A stretch of 64,000 nt of DNA from Falsiruegeria litorea R37 (GCF_900172225.1 NZ_FWFO01000001.1:2108001-2172000), one strand, 5' to 3'. Counted from the stretch's first letter, positions 26,990 to 39,107 are shown. The notes: generated by a model from the sequence alone, not told the origin. Program-made: numbers and translations.

Positions 26990-27018
26990 ACGGGCTCGCC
27001 AATGGCGAGCCCGTTTTT
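26990..27018 (+). terminator. Second tandem terminator
   Basis: 11-bp arms ACGGGCTCGCC and GGCGAGCCCGT with a 3-base loop and TTTTT after it, only a few bases beyond the first terminator. Confidence 0.8.
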
Positions 27019-27371
27019 CGTGCCCCATTGGGTTCATCAAGCGACGATCCTTTCGGCCAACGTCTAGACATCGAAACTGCAGCTGCGTGACACCGGAAGG
27101 GCTCCCGCACCCTCGCAGACCTGACTGCGTCAGCTCCACGAACGGCCTTGGGCCGGGCGCCTCGCCTACCGGCTCGGCGCGGTCCGGACCTTGGCCTGTC
27201 TCGCGCATTTGTTTCGATGGGGCATTGCGCCATAATCCCAGCGTTCGAACAATAAGCCGGCTACCGAGCGAAGCGAGGCCCAGCCCAACGGGAGGAGGTT
27301 TTTCGTCAGAAAAATTTCGACGGACGGGAGCTTTCCCTTGCCCCCTGCTCCACCGGTGTCACAAAGAAGAA
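27019..27371. other. Gene-free stretch between aroQ-luxR and tsf
   Basis: About 350 bases with no frame that has a ribosome site or recognisable product. I saw no tRNA, repeat or promoter I could defend. It may hold the 3' untranslated region of tsf on the other strand. Confidence 0.5.
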
Positions 27372-27397
27372 CCCCGCCGAACGAATGTTCGACGGGG
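27372..27397 (-). terminator. Terminator after tsf
   Basis: On the minus strand the arms CCCCGTCGAAC and GTTCGGCGGGG have a 4-base loop and are followed by TTCTTCTTT. Confidence 0.8.
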
Positions 27398-27445
27398 CCC
27401 ATCATCATTTCACTAAGCGAAGTCTTCACCTCGCCATATTAAGGC

Positions 27446-28321
27446 TTAGCCTTGAGCGGCTTTTGCCACTTCGGCGGCGAAGTCTTCTTTTTCGACTTCA
27501 ATGCCTTCGCCAACTTCCAGACGCACGAAACCGGTGATCTCGGCGCCTGCCTCAGCGGCAGCTGCACCAACGGTCAGGTCGGGGTTCACAACGAACTGCT
27601 GGTTCAGCAGAGTCGATTCAGCGACGAACTTCTTCATGCGGCCAACGATCATCTTCTCAATGACCTGCTCCGGCTTGCCGGATTCGCGCGCGATGTCCAT
27701 CTGGACCTGCTTTTCTTTCTCGATCACTGCCGCGTCCATGTCGGCTTCGGACAGAGCGGCAGGGTTCACAGCGGCGATGTGCATAGCAATCTGCTTGCCC
27801 AGGGCCTCGTCGCCGCCTTTCAGCGCAACCAGAACACCGATTTTGCCCATGCCAGCGGTGGCTGCGTTGTGGACGTAGCTCACAACAGTGTCACCTTCGA
27901 GCGACGCCATACGGCGCACCGACATGTTTTCACCGATGGTGGCGATCTTGTCGGTCAGCGTGTCAGCAACGGACTTGCCGCCCAGATCAGCAGCCAGCAG
28001 CGCGTCAACATCCGCAACACCCAGAGCAGCCTTGGCGATCCCGCCAACGAATTCCTGGAAGTCTGCGTTTTTGGCAACAAAGTCGGTTTCCGAGTTCACT
28101 TCGACAGCCACGCCCTTGCCACCGTCAACTACAACGGCGACCAGACCTTCGGCAGCGGTGCGGCCCGATTTCTTGGCAGCCTTGGCCAGACCTTTGGTGC
28201 GCAGCCAGTCAACGGCGGCTTCCATGTCGCCATCAGTTTCGGTCAGCGCCTTTTTGGCGTCCATCATGCCTGCGCCGGTCGAGTCGCGCAGTTCTTTCAC
28301 GAGTGCTGCTGTGATTGCCAT
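27446..28321 (-). CDS. tsf: Translation elongation factor Ts
   Basis: 291 residues. It regenerates EF-Tu-GTP by nucleotide exchange. Seen: the UBA-like N-terminus [20 protein letters not shown], the core motif [12 protein letters not shown] with the Asp-Phe intrusion into EF-Tu, and the dimer domain that ends in [17 protein letters not shown] ribosome site GAGGAG precedes the ATG. It is downstream of rpsB (79 bases), the standard rpsB-tsf operon, and ends at a clear terminator. Confidence 0.97.
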   Translation of the reverse strand: MAITAALVKELRDSTGAGMMDAKKALTETDGDMEAAVDWLRTKGLAKAAKKSGRTAAEGLVAVVVDGGKGVAVEVNSETDFVAKNADFQEFVGGIAKAALGVADVDALLAADLGGKSVADTLTDKIATIGENMSVRRMASLEGDTVVSYVHNAATAGMGKIGVLVALKGGDEALGKQIAMHIAAVNPAALSEADMDAAVIEKEKQVQMDIARESGKPEQVIEKMIVGRMKKFVAESTLLNQQFVVNPDLTVGAAAAEAGAEITGFVRLEVGEGIEVEKEDFAAEVAKAAQG

Positions 28322-28400
28322 CTTTTGGCTCTCCTCAAATCAAAACGGATTTGGGGCAGGTCATACCCTGCCCCATATGTCAAAGCTGTGACAGTCGGGA

Positions 28401-29174
28401 TCAGGCCTCGGCGGGCGCTTCTTCCGCGACGGCTTCTTCGACGGGTGCTTCTTCCATCGCGCCCAGGTCAACGCCTGCGGCACCCAGCTGAGCCGACATG
28501 CCGTCCAGAGCCGCACGAGCAGCCAGGTCGCAGTACAGAGCGATGGCGCGCGATGCGTCGTCGTTGCCGGGGATGATATAGTCAACACCGTCGGGCGAGC
28601 AGTTGGTGTCGACAATTGCCACAACCGGAATACCCAGCTTGTTGGCTTCGGCGATCGCCAGTGCTTCTTTTTTCACGTCGATGACGAACAGCAGATCCGG
28701 GGTGCCGCCCATTTCGCGGATACCGCCCAGCGACGCTTGCAGTTTGCCCTGGTCACGCTCCATGCCCAGACGCTCTTTCTTGGTCAGGCCTTCGGCGCCG
28801 CCTTCCATGGCTTCGTCGATCTGGTTCAGACGGTTGATCGACTGGGAAACGGTTTTCCAGTTGGTCAGCGTGCCACCCAGCCAGCGGTGGTTCATGTAGT
28901 ACTGAGCCGACTTTTCAGCAGCTTCTGCGATCGGCTGAGCAGCCTGACGCTTGGTACCAACGAACAGAACGCGGCCACCTTTTGCAACGGTGTCACGCAC
29001 GGCCTGCAGAGCCTGGTCCAGCATGGGAACAGTCTGTGTCAGGTCCATGATGTGGATGCCATTGCGCGAGCCGTAGATGAACGGCGACATGCGCGGGTTC
29101 CAACGCTGTGTCTGGTGACCAAAGTGAACGCCAGCTTCCAGCAGCTGACGCATGGTGAACTCGGGAAGAGCCAT
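28401..29174 (-). CDS. rpsB: 30S ribosomal protein S2
   Basis: 257 residues. Seen: [40 protein letters not shown], and [20 protein letters not shown] with the family's ribosome-binding segments. The C-terminus has an acidic alanine-rich tail ([17 protein letters not shown]) seen in some alphaproteobacteria. The start was placed at the second of two close ATGs (29174), which has AAAGGA at a proper distance; the first (29180) would be too near. It begins the rpsB-tsf operon. Confidence 0.97.
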   Translation of the reverse strand: MALPEFTMRQLLEAGVHFGHQTQRWNPRMSPFIYGSRNGIHIMDLTQTVPMLDQALQAVRDTVAKGGRVLFVGTKRQAAQPIAEAAEKSAQYYMNHRWLGGTLTNWKTVSQSINRLNQIDEAMEGGAEGLTKKERLGMERDQGKLQASLGGIREMGGTPDLLFVIDVKKEALAIAEANKLGIPVVAIVDTNCSPDGVDYIIPGNDDASRAIALYCDLAARAALDGMSAQLGAAGVDLGAMEEAPVEEAVAEEAPAEA

Positions 29175-29312
29175 GCTCATTTTCCTTTCCGGTTTTCGCC
29201 TCGGCGGGGGTCTCGACGCGGATGCGCCAACCGGCGGACTTATCGGGGATGTCTCCCCCAACAGGCCCAAACCCCGCCTGCGGGTTTGAATGGCGCGCGT
29301 ATAGTCCAGCTT

Positions 29313-30167
29313 TTACTGGGGCGCAAGGGGCTTTTGTGCGCTTTCCATCGCTTGGGTGTGACTTTCACGGATCACCCGCTCCATCTCGGCCGCCAATGCC
29401 TTGCGGTTGGGAAAATCGCGCACCGCAACCGGGGGGTGATAAATCAACTCGACCGCGCCTTGCTTGCGCGCAGCGAGCGTTTTGAGCAGATGTTCGCCAA
29501 ACTCCATCTCACCCCACCAGCCGTAAAATCGCGCAGGCTGCCCCTTGGGCGCATGATAGATGACTGACACTGGCTGGACGTGCATGAAATCGCGCAAATG
29601 ATCCGAGAAAAACGCTGCAAAAAGCGTGGTTTTGAATGGCAAAACCCGTAGCCCGTCGGTTGAGGTGCCTTCGGGAAAAAACAACAGTTTGTGCCCGGCT
29701 TTCAATCGGGTTTCGAACACTTCGGTCTGCTCTTTGGCCTTCTTGGGGTTGCGTTCGATGAATACGGTGCCCGTGGCCTTGGCCAGCGTGCCGATCCCGG
29801 GCCAGCCCGCCACCTCGGCCTTGGAGACAAAATAGACCCGCTTGCGCGCATTCAGCGAAAAGATATCCAGCCACGAGGTATGATTGGCCACCACCGCCCC
29901 GCGTTCGGTCATCAACTGACCGCTGATGCGGTGCTCCATCCCCAGAATGCGAAAGGCGTTGCGGCAGACAAATTGCACGATGAAAGGCGTCACCGGGCGT
30001 TTCATGCCAAAGAATGGCACCTCGATCAAACGCAGAAGCAAAAGCAGGATCAGGCACACTGAGATCAGCACGATCAGGGCCGAGCCGCGCAGCAGGATCA
30101 GCAGCCAGCCAACAAAGCCGATCTCGATCGGGTCCGGTGCCTCGTCACTTTCCCATGTGGCGTTCAT
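29313..30167 (-). CDS. olsA: Lysophospholipid (lyso-ornithine lipid) acyltransferase
   Basis: 284 residues, PlsC family, with a transmembrane segment near the N-terminus (residues about 18-45: GFVGWLLILLRGSALIVLI). Seen: NHTSWLD (His-x4-Asp acyltransferase motif), FPEGTS and the motif around VFIERNP. The gene overlaps olsB by 4 bases (ATGA), the olsB-olsA order of ornithine lipid synthesis, in which OlsA adds the second acyl chain. Assignment as OlsA rather than a general acyl-glycerol-phosphate acyltransferase rests on this pairing. Confidence 0.88.
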   Translation of the reverse strand: MNATWESDEAPDPIEIGFVGWLLILLRGSALIVLISVCLILLLLLRLIEVPFFGMKRPVTPFIVQFVCRNAFRILGMEHRISGQLMTERGAVVANHTSWLDIFSLNARKRVYFVSKAEVAGWPGIGTLAKATGTVFIERNPKKAKEQTEVFETRLKAGHKLLFFPEGTSTDGLRVLPFKTTLFAAFFSDHLRDFMHVQPVSVIYHAPKGQPARFYGWWGEMEFGEHLLKTLAARKQGAVELIYHPPVAVRDFPNRKALAAEMERVIRESHTQAMESAQKPLAPQ

Positions 30168-30928
30168 GCGCTGCGCTCACCGGTATAAAGACGCCGCTGT
30201 TTCTCGTTCATCCGCGCCGTGTCCAGGATCAGACAAACGTCCGTGGTGTTGAATGCTTGGTCGATATAAGCCCCCTGCCCGACGAAACCGCCAAGCCGTA
30301 GATAGGCCTTGATCAAGGCCGGCACGTCAAGCATCGCCTTCCGACGATCCAGATCCTCGACCGCGACGCGGTTCATGTCGACAAAATGCTTCGCTTGAGT
30401 GCGCACGCGCAGATCCTCGGGCGCGAGGTGGTTGTGATGCAGCATCGACAGGGGCTGCGCTAGAGAGTCCACGTCTGTTCCGTGAAAGCTTGCGACGCCA
30501 AACAGAACCTCAACCTCATGCTCGGCCACATAGGCCGCCAAGCCGTTCCATAGGTGGAACATGGCCATGCCGCCGCGATAATCGGGGTGTAGGCAGGACC
30601 GCCCCAGTTCCAACAGCTTGCGACCGCTGTTTTTCAGGACGGTCAGGTCATACTCGTCTTCGGAATAGAACTGACCCAAGGCCCGCGCCTGTTCTCCGCG
30701 CAAAAGGCGGTAAACCCCCACAACCTCACCCGTTGTGTCATCTGACACCAGCATGTGATCAAAAAAGGGATCGAACCGGTCCTGCTCCAGGCCACGGTCG
30801 TGATCGACCATCTCTCCGCCGCCGCCCAGTTCGCGCACAAACACGTCATAGCGCAGCCGCTGTGCCGCCAGCAGTTCGTCGGCGGTTTCGGCGATCTTGA
30901 CCGTGAATGTGGGTCCGGTTTCCGGCAT
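30164..30928 (-). CDS. olsB: Ornithine N-acyltransferase (OlsB-like GNAT)
   Basis: 254 residues. Seen: LRYDVFVRELGGGGE near the N-terminus, GVYRLLRGEQA, and the strongly conserved ELGRSCLHPDYRGG of the OlsB family, followed by LFGVASFHGTD. It moves a 3-hydroxyacyl group from acyl carrier protein to ornithine, the first step of the phosphate-free membrane lipid. It is cotranscribed with olsA. No phosphate-control element could be identified with certainty in the 122 bases upstream. Confidence 0.9.
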   Translation of the reverse strand: MPETGPTFTVKIAETADELLAAQRLRYDVFVRELGGGGEMVDHDRGLEQDRFDPFFDHMLVSDDTTGEVVGVYRLLRGEQARALGQFYSEDEYDLTVLKNSGRKLLELGRSCLHPDYRGGMAMFHLWNGLAAYVAEHEVEVLFGVASFHGTDVDSLAQPLSMLHHNHLAPEDLRVRTQAKHFVDMNRVAVEDLDRRKAMLDVPALIKAYLRLGGFVGQGAYIDQAFNTTDVCLILDTARMNEKQRRLYTGERSA

Positions 30929-31050
30929 TGGGGCAACTTCCGAAAGAGGCGCAAGAACTTGGCGGCAATTAGCCCGAAATCACCGGTATTGGCAACACGC
31001 CGCCGGAGATGCCGTATCCCGCGCACGTGTTAACCATTCGTCAACCAGTT

Positions 31051-31233
31051 TCACGGATCAAAGACCGGCATCAGCGCGATGCGTGAGCCATCGATCACCA
31101 CCTTTCCCTGATCGCGAAAGTTGACCGTGATCTTGCCTGCGATGTTGGACTGCACCTGTCCAACACCCCAGTCGGGAAAATCGGGGTGGCGCACGTACAT
31201 GCCAGGTGCAAGGATGGCATTCAGATCTGTCAT
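31051..31233 (-). CDS. DUF3553 family small protein
   Basis: 60 residues. Seen: AILAPGMYVRHPDFPDWG, GQVQSNIAGKITVNF and ending in VVIDGSRIALMPVF, an SH3-like/CarD-like beta-rich sequence common in alphaproteobacteria but not characterised. ATG 31233 with GAGAG upstream was chosen; the longer reading gives unlike N-terminal residues. It is divergent from chpT with only 49 bases between them, so a shared bidirectional promoter is likely. Confidence 0.83.
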   Translation of the reverse strand: MTDLNAILAPGMYVRHPDFPDWGVGQVQSNIAGKITVNFRDQGKVVIDGSRIALMPVFDP

Positions 31234-31282
31234 GGCGCTCTCATTTTTGGGCGGATTGGCAGGTTCAATTCGGAGGTACCTC

Positions 31283-31879
31283 ATGGGCGAAAGCAACGTC
31301 AACCTGGCCGCATTGATCGGCTCGCGGATCTGTCACGATCTGATCAGCCCCATCGGTGCCATCACCAACGGGCTGGAGCTGTTGGACATGGCCGGCGCGG
31401 TGCAGGGCCCCGAAATGGATTTGATCGCCGACAGCGTGGGCAACGCAGGCGCACGCATCCGCTTTTTCCGCATCGCCTTTGGTGCGGCGGGCGAGCAGCA
31501 GATGGGCCAGGCCGAGATCACCGCCCTGCTGGCGGACGTGAACAAGGGCAACCGCATCCAGGCTCATTGGGGTCCCATCGAGCCGGTGTCGCGCTCGGAT
31601 GTGCGGATGGCCTTTTTGGCGCTGCAGTGCTGTGAAACCGCCCTGCCCTTTGGTGGTGACATCCGGATCAGCAAGCAGGACGATCAGTGGGACATCACCG
31701 GCACCGGGTCCAAGATCACGACAGCAGTCGATCTTTGGGAAGGTTTGACAAGAACCGATGGCCCTGCCCAGGTCTCGCCCGCGCAGGTGCAGTTTGCGCT
31801 ATTGCCCGCCGTTGCCGCGGGAATGGGCCGTAGGCTGTCCTACGACCAAACCGACACGCAGATCACGATCCGGTATTGA
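31283..31879 (+). CDS. chpT: Histidine phosphotransferase ChpT
   Basis: 198 residues. It passes phosphate from CckA to CtrA and CpdR in the alphaproteobacterial cell-cycle and motility relay. Seen: the helix with the phospho-acceptor His in RICHDLISPIGAITNGLELL, and a degenerate GHKL-like second domain without ATP motifs (VTRF-less ITGTGSKITTAVDLWEGL). CGGAGGTACCTC upstream supports ATG 31283. In roseobacters this relay controls motility and gene-transfer agents. The gene converges on proA with 16 bases between. Confidence 0.9.
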   Translation: MGESNVNLAALIGSRICHDLISPIGAITNGLELLDMAGAVQGPEMDLIADSVGNAGARIRFFRIAFGAAGEQQMGQAEITALLADVNKGNRIQAHWGPIEPVSRSDVRMAFLALQCCETALPFGGDIRISKQDDQWDITGTGSKITTAVDLWEGLTRTDGPAQVSPAQVQFALLPAVAAGMGRRLSYDQTDTQITIRY

Positions 31880-31895
31880 ACCGGATCGCCCTTGA

Positions 31896-33158
31896 TCAGC
31901 TGCGGGTGGTTCCGTCGCCGGTGACCAGATACTTGAAGCTGGTCAACTGAGTTGCCCCCACCGGCCCCCGCGCATGCATCTTGCCGGTGGCGATGCCGAT
32001 CTCGGCGCCCATTCCGAATTCACCGCCATCGGCAAACTGGGTCGACGCGTTGTGCATCAGGATGGCGCTGTCGAGACGGGTAAAGAACCGCTGTGCGGCC
32101 TCTTTGTCCTCGGTCATGATGCAATCGGTGTGGTTCGAGCCATAGGTCTGAATATGCGCGATCGCCCCGTCGATGTCTGCAACCGGGCGTGCAGCGATGA
32201 TCATGTCCAGGAACTCTTTGCCCCAATCGGCATCGGTTGCAGCCAAAGTCTCATCGATCTGCAAGCCGCCTTCGGCATGCACCTCTACACCCGCCGCCAG
32301 CATCGCGTTGATGACATCGCGGCCCAGGGTGTCGACCACGTCCTGATGGATCAGCAGGCATTCCGCCGCACCACAGATGCCTGTACGCCGGGTCTTGGCG
32401 TTCATCACCACATCCAGTGTCTTTTGCAAATCAGCGGCCTTGTCGATGTAGATGTGCACGATGCCTTCGAGATGGGCAAAAACCGGCACGCGCGCCTCGC
32501 GCTGAACCAGGCCCACCAGGCCCTTGCCGCCACGGGGCACGATAACATCGACATAGTCGGTCATGGTCAGCAGCTCGGACACCGCCGCACGGTCCCGGGT
32601 CGGCACCAGTTGGATCGCATCTTCGGGCAGACCAGCGACTTTCAGCCCTTCAACCAGGCAATCACGGATCGCACCAGAGGAATGGAAGCTTTCCGAGCCA
32701 CCGCGCAAGATTACCGCATTGCCTGATTTCAGGCAGAGCGCACCTGCGTCGGCGGTCACGTTGGGACGGCTTTCATAAATCACCCCGATCACGCCCAAAG
32801 GCGTGCGCACGCGTTGGATGTGCAGCCCGCTCGGCATGTCCCATTCGGTCATCACTTCACCAACGGGATCGTTTTGTTGCGCGACCGTGCGCAAACCATC
32901 AACCATGCCCTGAACCCGCGCCTCGTCCAGCATGAGACGGTCCATCATCGCCGGGCTCAGCCCCTTATCGCGGCCAAATTCCAGATCTTTGGCGTTGGCT
33001 TCGATGATCTCGGCCCGGCGCGCCCAAACGGTGTCAGCCGCCGCCATGAGTGCGGAGGTCTTTTGCTCGGCGCTGGCAAAGCCCAACTCACGCGAAGCGG
33101 CTTTGGCACGGGCGCCCAGATCAGCCATGAGCGCGGGAATGTTGTCGAGATCTTTCAT
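31896..33158 (-). CDS. proA: Gamma-glutamyl phosphate reductase
   Basis: 420 residues. It reduces gamma-glutamyl phosphate to the semialdehyde in proline synthesis. Seen: an ALDH-like fold with [29 protein letters not shown], the catalytic Cys in [13 protein letters not shown], and HTDCIMTED towards the C-terminus. It follows proB by 75 bases on the same strand, so the two may be cotranscribed after obgE-proB. Confidence 0.96.
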   Translation of the reverse strand: MKDLDNIPALMADLGARAKAASRELGFASAEQKTSALMAAADTVWARRAEIIEANAKDLEFGRDKGLSPAMMDRLMLDEARVQGMVDGLRTVAQQNDPVGEVMTEWDMPSGLHIQRVRTPLGVIGVIYESRPNVTADAGALCLKSGNAVILRGGSESFHSSGAIRDCLVEGLKVAGLPEDAIQLVPTRDRAAVSELLTMTDYVDVIVPRGGKGLVGLVQREARVPVFAHLEGIVHIYIDKAADLQKTLDVVMNAKTRRTGICGAAECLLIHQDVVDTLGRDVINAMLAAGVEVHAEGGLQIDETLAATDADWGKEFLDMIIAARPVADIDGAIAHIQTYGSNHTDCIMTEDKEAAQRFFTRLDSAILMHNASTQFADGGEFGMGAEIGIATGKMHARGPVGATQLTSFKYLVTGDGTTRS

Positions 33159-33233
33159 GTCGGTTGCCTTTGGTCGGGTGCGGGGCAGTTTGAATTTACG
33201 CCGCGCGCAGATGGATTTGAAGCAAGAAGAGGC

Positions 33234-35440
<2,207 letters not shown>

Positions 35441-35551
35441 TTACCTCAAGGCCCCAAGGAAAGAAAGCGCTATGCGCCCTCACCCTTGTCTGCGTTGTCG
35501 GCCAAACTCTATACTGAGGCTCATAGTTCATTTTTGTAGTTGGAATTAACC

Positions 35552-35917
35552 ATGAAGTACTACGCATTCCTGCCCGTTGTTCTGGCCATCGCGGCCTGCG
35601 AGAACTCGGGCGCAAGTTACACCCCAATTGTTGATGGCCCAAAGGGCGCGACCTATCAGACGGATCTGGCCGAATGTCAGGCCCTTGCCGCCAGCAAGCC
35701 CATCGTTGATGGCGACACAGCCGGGGCGACGGCAGTTGGTGTCGTCGGCGGTGCGGCAACAAGCGCGATCATCAACGACAGCTCAGACGATTTGGGCCGC
35801 GCCGCAGCCGTTGGTGCCCTGGCCGCGATCACGGCTGATGCTGTCAGCAAAACCGAAGCCCGCAAAAACATCGTCATCACCTGCATGCGCGGGCGCGGCC
35901 ACAACGTAATCGGCTGA
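35552..35917 (+). CDS. Small lipoprotein with a glycine-zipper-like segment
   Basis: 121 residues. Seen: an N-terminal signal with a lipobox ending AIAAC (processed Cys at about residue 16), a helix-poor mature part, and a central glycine/alanine-rich stretch TAGATAVGVVGGAATSAIINDSSDDL that resembles glycine-zipper domains of outer-membrane lipoproteins. It is followed by a Cys (CMRGRG). The start is ATG 35552; a TTG four codons earlier gives no better site. Function unknown. Confidence 0.75.
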   Translation: MKYYAFLPVVLAIAACENSGASYTPIVDGPKGATYQTDLAECQALAASKPIVDGDTAGATAVGVVGGAATSAIINDSSDDLGRAAAVGALAAITADAVSKTEARKNIVITCMRGRGHNVIG

Positions 35918-35970
35918 TCGCCCAACATGACTGGCAAGCCCCGGCAAGGGACCTGCCGCTTCACGCCGGC

Positions 35971-36507
35971 TTACAGTTTGCGGCTGTAGGTCCAGGTTGG
36001 CACTGCTGCATCGCGCGCCACCGAAAAGCTTTCGGCGTCACCCAGATACTGAAATCCGCAATGGGTCAGGACCCGGGCCGAGGCCGGGTTGTCCTGAAAC
36101 ACGCTGGCGAACATATTGGCGCTGCCCAGTGGGTTGGCGACAACCAGCGCTTCGACCGCCATCGACGCAAGGCCCGTGTTCCAGAAAATCGGCGCAACCC
36201 AATAGCCGACTTCGGCCTGATCACGGTCCATCTTCTGAAGCGAGATCAACCCCATCAGCTCGGGCCCGTCATCCTTGGTCCCATCCATGGCCCAGACGTC
36301 CTCGTCCCGGTCTTCCGCCATGGCGCGGGCGACAAAGGCCTCGGTCGCGGCCGGCGGCAGCGGGTGTGGGATGGACGTGGTCATGCGTGCGACACGTTCA
36401 TCGGATGCGTAATGCTCAATCAGCCCCATATCCGACTTGCGCAAGGGGCGCAGGTCGAACCGCTCGGTTTCAATGACCGGCTGGTTGATTATTGTATCCA
36501 GTTTCAT
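35971..36507 (-). CDS. GNAT-family N-acetyltransferase (RimJ/RimL-like)
   Basis: 178 residues. Seen: IETERFDLRPLRKSDMGLIEHY (RimL-type start), the acetyl-CoA site region VGYWVAPIFWNTGLASMAV and VFQDNPASARVLTHCGFQYLG, the family's C-terminal signature. Substrate unknown: ribosomal protein N-termini or small amines are possible. It overlaps the upstream LysE-family gene by 4 bases (ATGA) and so is translated with it. Confidence 0.85.
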   Translation of the reverse strand: MKLDTIINQPVIETERFDLRPLRKSDMGLIEHYASDERVARMTTSIPHPLPPAATEAFVARAMAEDRDEDVWAMDGTKDDGPELMGLISLQKMDRDQAEVGYWVAPIFWNTGLASMAVEALVVANPLGSANMFASVFQDNPASARVLTHCGFQYLGDAESFSVARDAAVPTWTYSRKL

Positions 36508-37112
36508 ATGTGCGCTCCTCCTCCGAACAACACAAAAAGAACGGACAAGACGGTCAAGGCCGCCAGTGTCCTCATCAAATATTTCTCGGCAGGCCGTCCT
36601 GCAACCGCCTGAGCAATTTTATCGCCCGCAAAAGTCCAGATCGGGTGCAACACCAACTGGCAACTCAACAAAACGAGAGCGATTGTCAGCGTCGCCTCGA
36701 ACGTGGATGTGCCTGCAGACACAAAGCCGGTAAATCCCGCCACGATCATCGCCCATGCCTTGGGGTTGAGCGGGTGCACGATCAACCCGGCCAAAAATCC
36801 GGGCGCCTTGTCCTGCCCCGTGCCAACCGACAGGCGCAGGTTCGCAACCTTCCACGCCAACCAGCAAATGTACGTAGCCGAAGCATATTTCAAAACCGTA
36901 AACAGCCACGGCACCTGGTCGGCCAGCTCCATCAACCCATAGCCCACAGGCCAGATCACCAATTGCTTACCCAAAGCCACCCCTAACACAAACGGCAACG
37001 CCGAGCGAAACCCATAGCGCGCACCTGTCGCCAGCAGGGCCATATTGGCCGGCCCTGGCGTGCCGACCTGGCTGGCGGCAAAGATCAGGAAACTGGTGGT
37101 AGCGACGGGCAT
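36504..37112 (-). CDS. LysE-family amino acid exporter
   Basis: 202 residues with about six hydrophobic segments. Seen: FAASQVGTPGPANMALLATG at the start (typical GPGP-like region), AYLAWKV-like YICWLAWKVANLRL and NPKAWAMIVAGFTGFVS. It probably exports an amino acid or metabolite at the inner membrane. It is coupled to a GNAT gene, which may acetylate the same substrate. Confidence 0.85.
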   Translation of the reverse strand: MPVATTSFLIFAASQVGTPGPANMALLATGARYGFRSALPFVLGVALGKQLVIWPVGYGLMELADQVPWLFTVLKYASATYICWLAWKVANLRLSVGTGQDKAPGFLAGLIVHPLNPKAWAMIVAGFTGFVSAGTSTFEATLTIALVLLSCQLVLHPIWTFAGDKIAQAVAGRPAEKYLMRTLAALTVLSVLFVLFGGGAHI

Positions 37113-37162
37113 GGGTGAATTGTCTTCAAGCCTTGGTGAATTGGTGGATATGGAACGAGAAA

Positions 37163-37188
37163 GGGGACCGGCGTTTCCGCCGATCCCC
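37163..37188 (-). terminator. Terminator after rplU-rpmA
   Basis: On the minus strand the arms GGGGATCGGCG and CGCCGGTCCCC have a 4-base loop and are followed by TTTCT. It ends the rplU-rpmA operon. Confidence 0.85.
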
Positions 37189-37220
37189 CTGATTTTGACT
37201 TAACCTTCAGGTTACGGCTG

Positions 37221-37490
37221 TTACTCGGCAGCTTCTGCGACGGGCAGTACGGAAATGAAGGTGCGCTTTTTCAGTCCCTTGTGGAACTTCACGGCGCCGT
37301 CGACAGTTGCAAAGATGGTGTGATCTTTGCCCATGCCAACGCCTTCGCCCGGCCAGAATTTGGTGCCGCGCTGGCGCACGATGATGTTGCCCGCGTTTGC
37401 AGCCTGACCACCATACAGTTTTACGCCAAGACGACGACCAGCAGAGTCGCGACCGTTACGGGAGGAACCGCCAGCTTTTTTATGTGCCAT
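37221..37490 (-). CDS. rpmA: 50S ribosomal protein L27
   Basis: 89 residues. Seen: [23 protein letters not shown] at the N-terminus, cut here at [16 protein letters not shown], and [23 protein letters not shown]. The N-terminal tail reaches the peptidyl-transferase centre. It lies 11 bases after rplU and shares its promoter and terminator. Confidence 0.97.
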   Translation of the reverse strand: MAHKKAGGSSRNGRDSAGRRLGVKLYGGQAANAGNIIVRQRGTKFWPGEGVGMGKDHTIFATVDGAVKFHKGLKKRTFISVLPVAEAAE

Positions 37491-37501
37491 TCTCTCTCTC
37501 C

Positions 37502-38077
37502 TTAGCCTTGAGCCAATTCTTTGGCCTGCTCAACCCATTCGGGTTTCACTTTGACCGTCTCGATAGCAGCAATCTGCTCGTCCGACAAGGCGGCCAGGGC
37601 AGCAAAGCTGGTGATCCCTGCGTCAACCAGCTTGGCAGCGGCGGCAGGGCCGACACCGTTCAGCTTGGTCAGGTCGTCCGAACCCGCAGCAGCGGCAGGT
37701 GCCTCTGCTTTGGCTTCTGCCTTGGCAGCGGCCGGAGCAGCCTTGACGCCAGACTTGTCTGCACCCGAAGTCAGGATCTCGGTGATCCGAACCAGGGTCA
37801 GCTTCTGACGGTGGCCTTTGGTGCGCTTCGAGCTGTGCTTACGACGGCGCTTGACGAAATGGATGACCTTTTCGCCTTTGATCTGGTCGATGACTTCGGC
37901 CTGAACCGCAGCACCGTCCACGAACGGGGCACCCACAACCGGAGCGTCGCCGCCCAGCATCAGGATGTCGTTGAATTGAACTGTTTCGCCAGCATCTGCA
38001 GCCAATTTTTCAACGCGGAGCGTGTCGCCCGCCTGAACTTTGTACTGCTTGCCGCCAGTCTTGAGGACCGCAAACAT
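37502..38077 (-). CDS. rplU: 50S ribosomal protein L21 with a C-terminal extension
   Basis: 191 residues, about twice the usual length of L21 (roughly 100). Seen: the L21 domain [19 protein letters not shown] to [20 protein letters not shown] (about residues 1-102), then an alanine-rich linker (residues about 110-135) and a helix-hairpin-helix-like tail with [19 protein letters not shown] and [15 protein letters not shown]. Such extensions are known in some alphaproteobacteria, but the function of the tail is not known to me. It begins the rplU-rpmA operon. Confidence 0.95.
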   Translation of the reverse strand: MFAVLKTGGKQYKVQAGDTLRVEKLAADAGETVQFNDILMLGGDAPVVGAPFVDGAAVQAEVIDQIKGEKVIHFVKRRRKHSSKRTKGHRQKLTLVRITEILTSGADKSGVKAAPAAAKAEAKAEAPAAAAGSDDLTKLNGVGPAAAAKLVDAGITSFAALAALSDEQIAAIETVKVKPEWVEQAKELAQG

Positions 38078-38291
38078 GCGTCTTTCCTTTTTCTACCGCG
38101 TTCTTCGGTCCCCGGTTCCGGGCGTTCTTGGCCCCCGATTCACACGAGGTACCACCTGCAAACAGCGCGCCATTGTTAGGCGAATTCATGCCCTTAGGGG
38201 CAAAACGATAACGAAACCCGGCGCGGGATTCCGTGCCGGGATGGGCGCTTATTGTCGGATTGGGGGTTAAAGTCAACCGAAATCAGAGGCT

Positions 38292-39107
38292 TCACAGGTC
38301 AGTCGCCTGCAACGCGCGGGACACAGCCACCCCAAGATCATAAGAAATCCCATTGTAAAGGTCATCGAACCCTTCGAACAGGGCCGTATTCAGGGCAACA
38401 CCCGCATCGGTGCGGGAAAAGGCGATGTTGTCTTTCATCTCTTGCTCACTGAGCGGACTGTAGGCAAGCATCAGGAAACTGTAGAGCCATGCGGTCGTGT
38501 CAGCACGAATGTCATCGCGGCCCTCAAGGATGGTGGCCAGCATGCCCTGATCGTCCTGCTCTCCGCCCTGCCCCTCGGACATGCCAAGGAAAAAGCTGTA
38601 GTCGGCGGTCAATGCGCCGTCGACATTCTGCTCGATCAGGTTGTTGATTTCGATATAGCGGGTCAGCTGCTGGAGGAACCGGTCATCTTCGGGGGTGGCC
38701 TCAAATCGTTCCATAGCGGCATCTTCGATGGTGGTATCCGAAAACGCGCGCCGGGCCGAATTTTCCAGCGTGATGATGCGCTGCCCCAGGTCACTTTCGA
38801 AAAACGCCACAGTGTCCTGCAACTGCTCTGGGTTCAGATGCGCTTCCAGCCCTTCGCGAACAACGCCGAAAATCCGCTCTTCGGTGTAGATGTCGGAAAT
38901 GACCCGCGCAAAATGCGCCCCGCCTTGGCCCGCCAGCATATCCTCGTCGATTGTGGCGCCATATCGCAGCCCCTCTTCCCGCAGGATTTCGGCGACCTCA
39001 TCCAGCTTCATCGCGCGCGTCAGTCGGTCGAGATCGCTGTCGGCCCAAACCGGCACCGCAACCGCAGCCAACGCAGCGGCGACAGCCAGGACCCCTCGCC
39101 GCAGCAT
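38292..39107 (-). CDS. DUF2059 domain protein, exported
   Basis: 271 residues. Seen: an N-terminal signal peptide (LRRGVLAVAAALAAVAVPVWA) and the DUF2059 pattern LNPEQLQDTVAFFESDLGQRII followed by LENSARRAF. It is probably periplasmic. It begins one base after the neighbouring paralogue ends (TGATG), so the two are cotranscribed. A hairpin at about 38217-38240 downstream could terminate the pair. Function unknown. Confidence 0.78.
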   Translation of the reverse strand: MLRRGVLAVAAALAAVAVPVWADSDLDRLTRAMKLDEVAEILREEGLRYGATIDEDMLAGQGGAHFARVISDIYTEERIFGVVREGLEAHLNPEQLQDTVAFFESDLGQRIITLENSARRAFSDTTIEDAAMERFEATPEDDRFLQQLTRYIEINNLIEQNVDGALTADYSFFLGMSEGQGGEQDDQGMLATILEGRDDIRADTTAWLYSFLMLAYSPLSEQEMKDNIAFSRTDAGVALNTALFEGFDDLYNGISYDLGVAVSRALQATDL

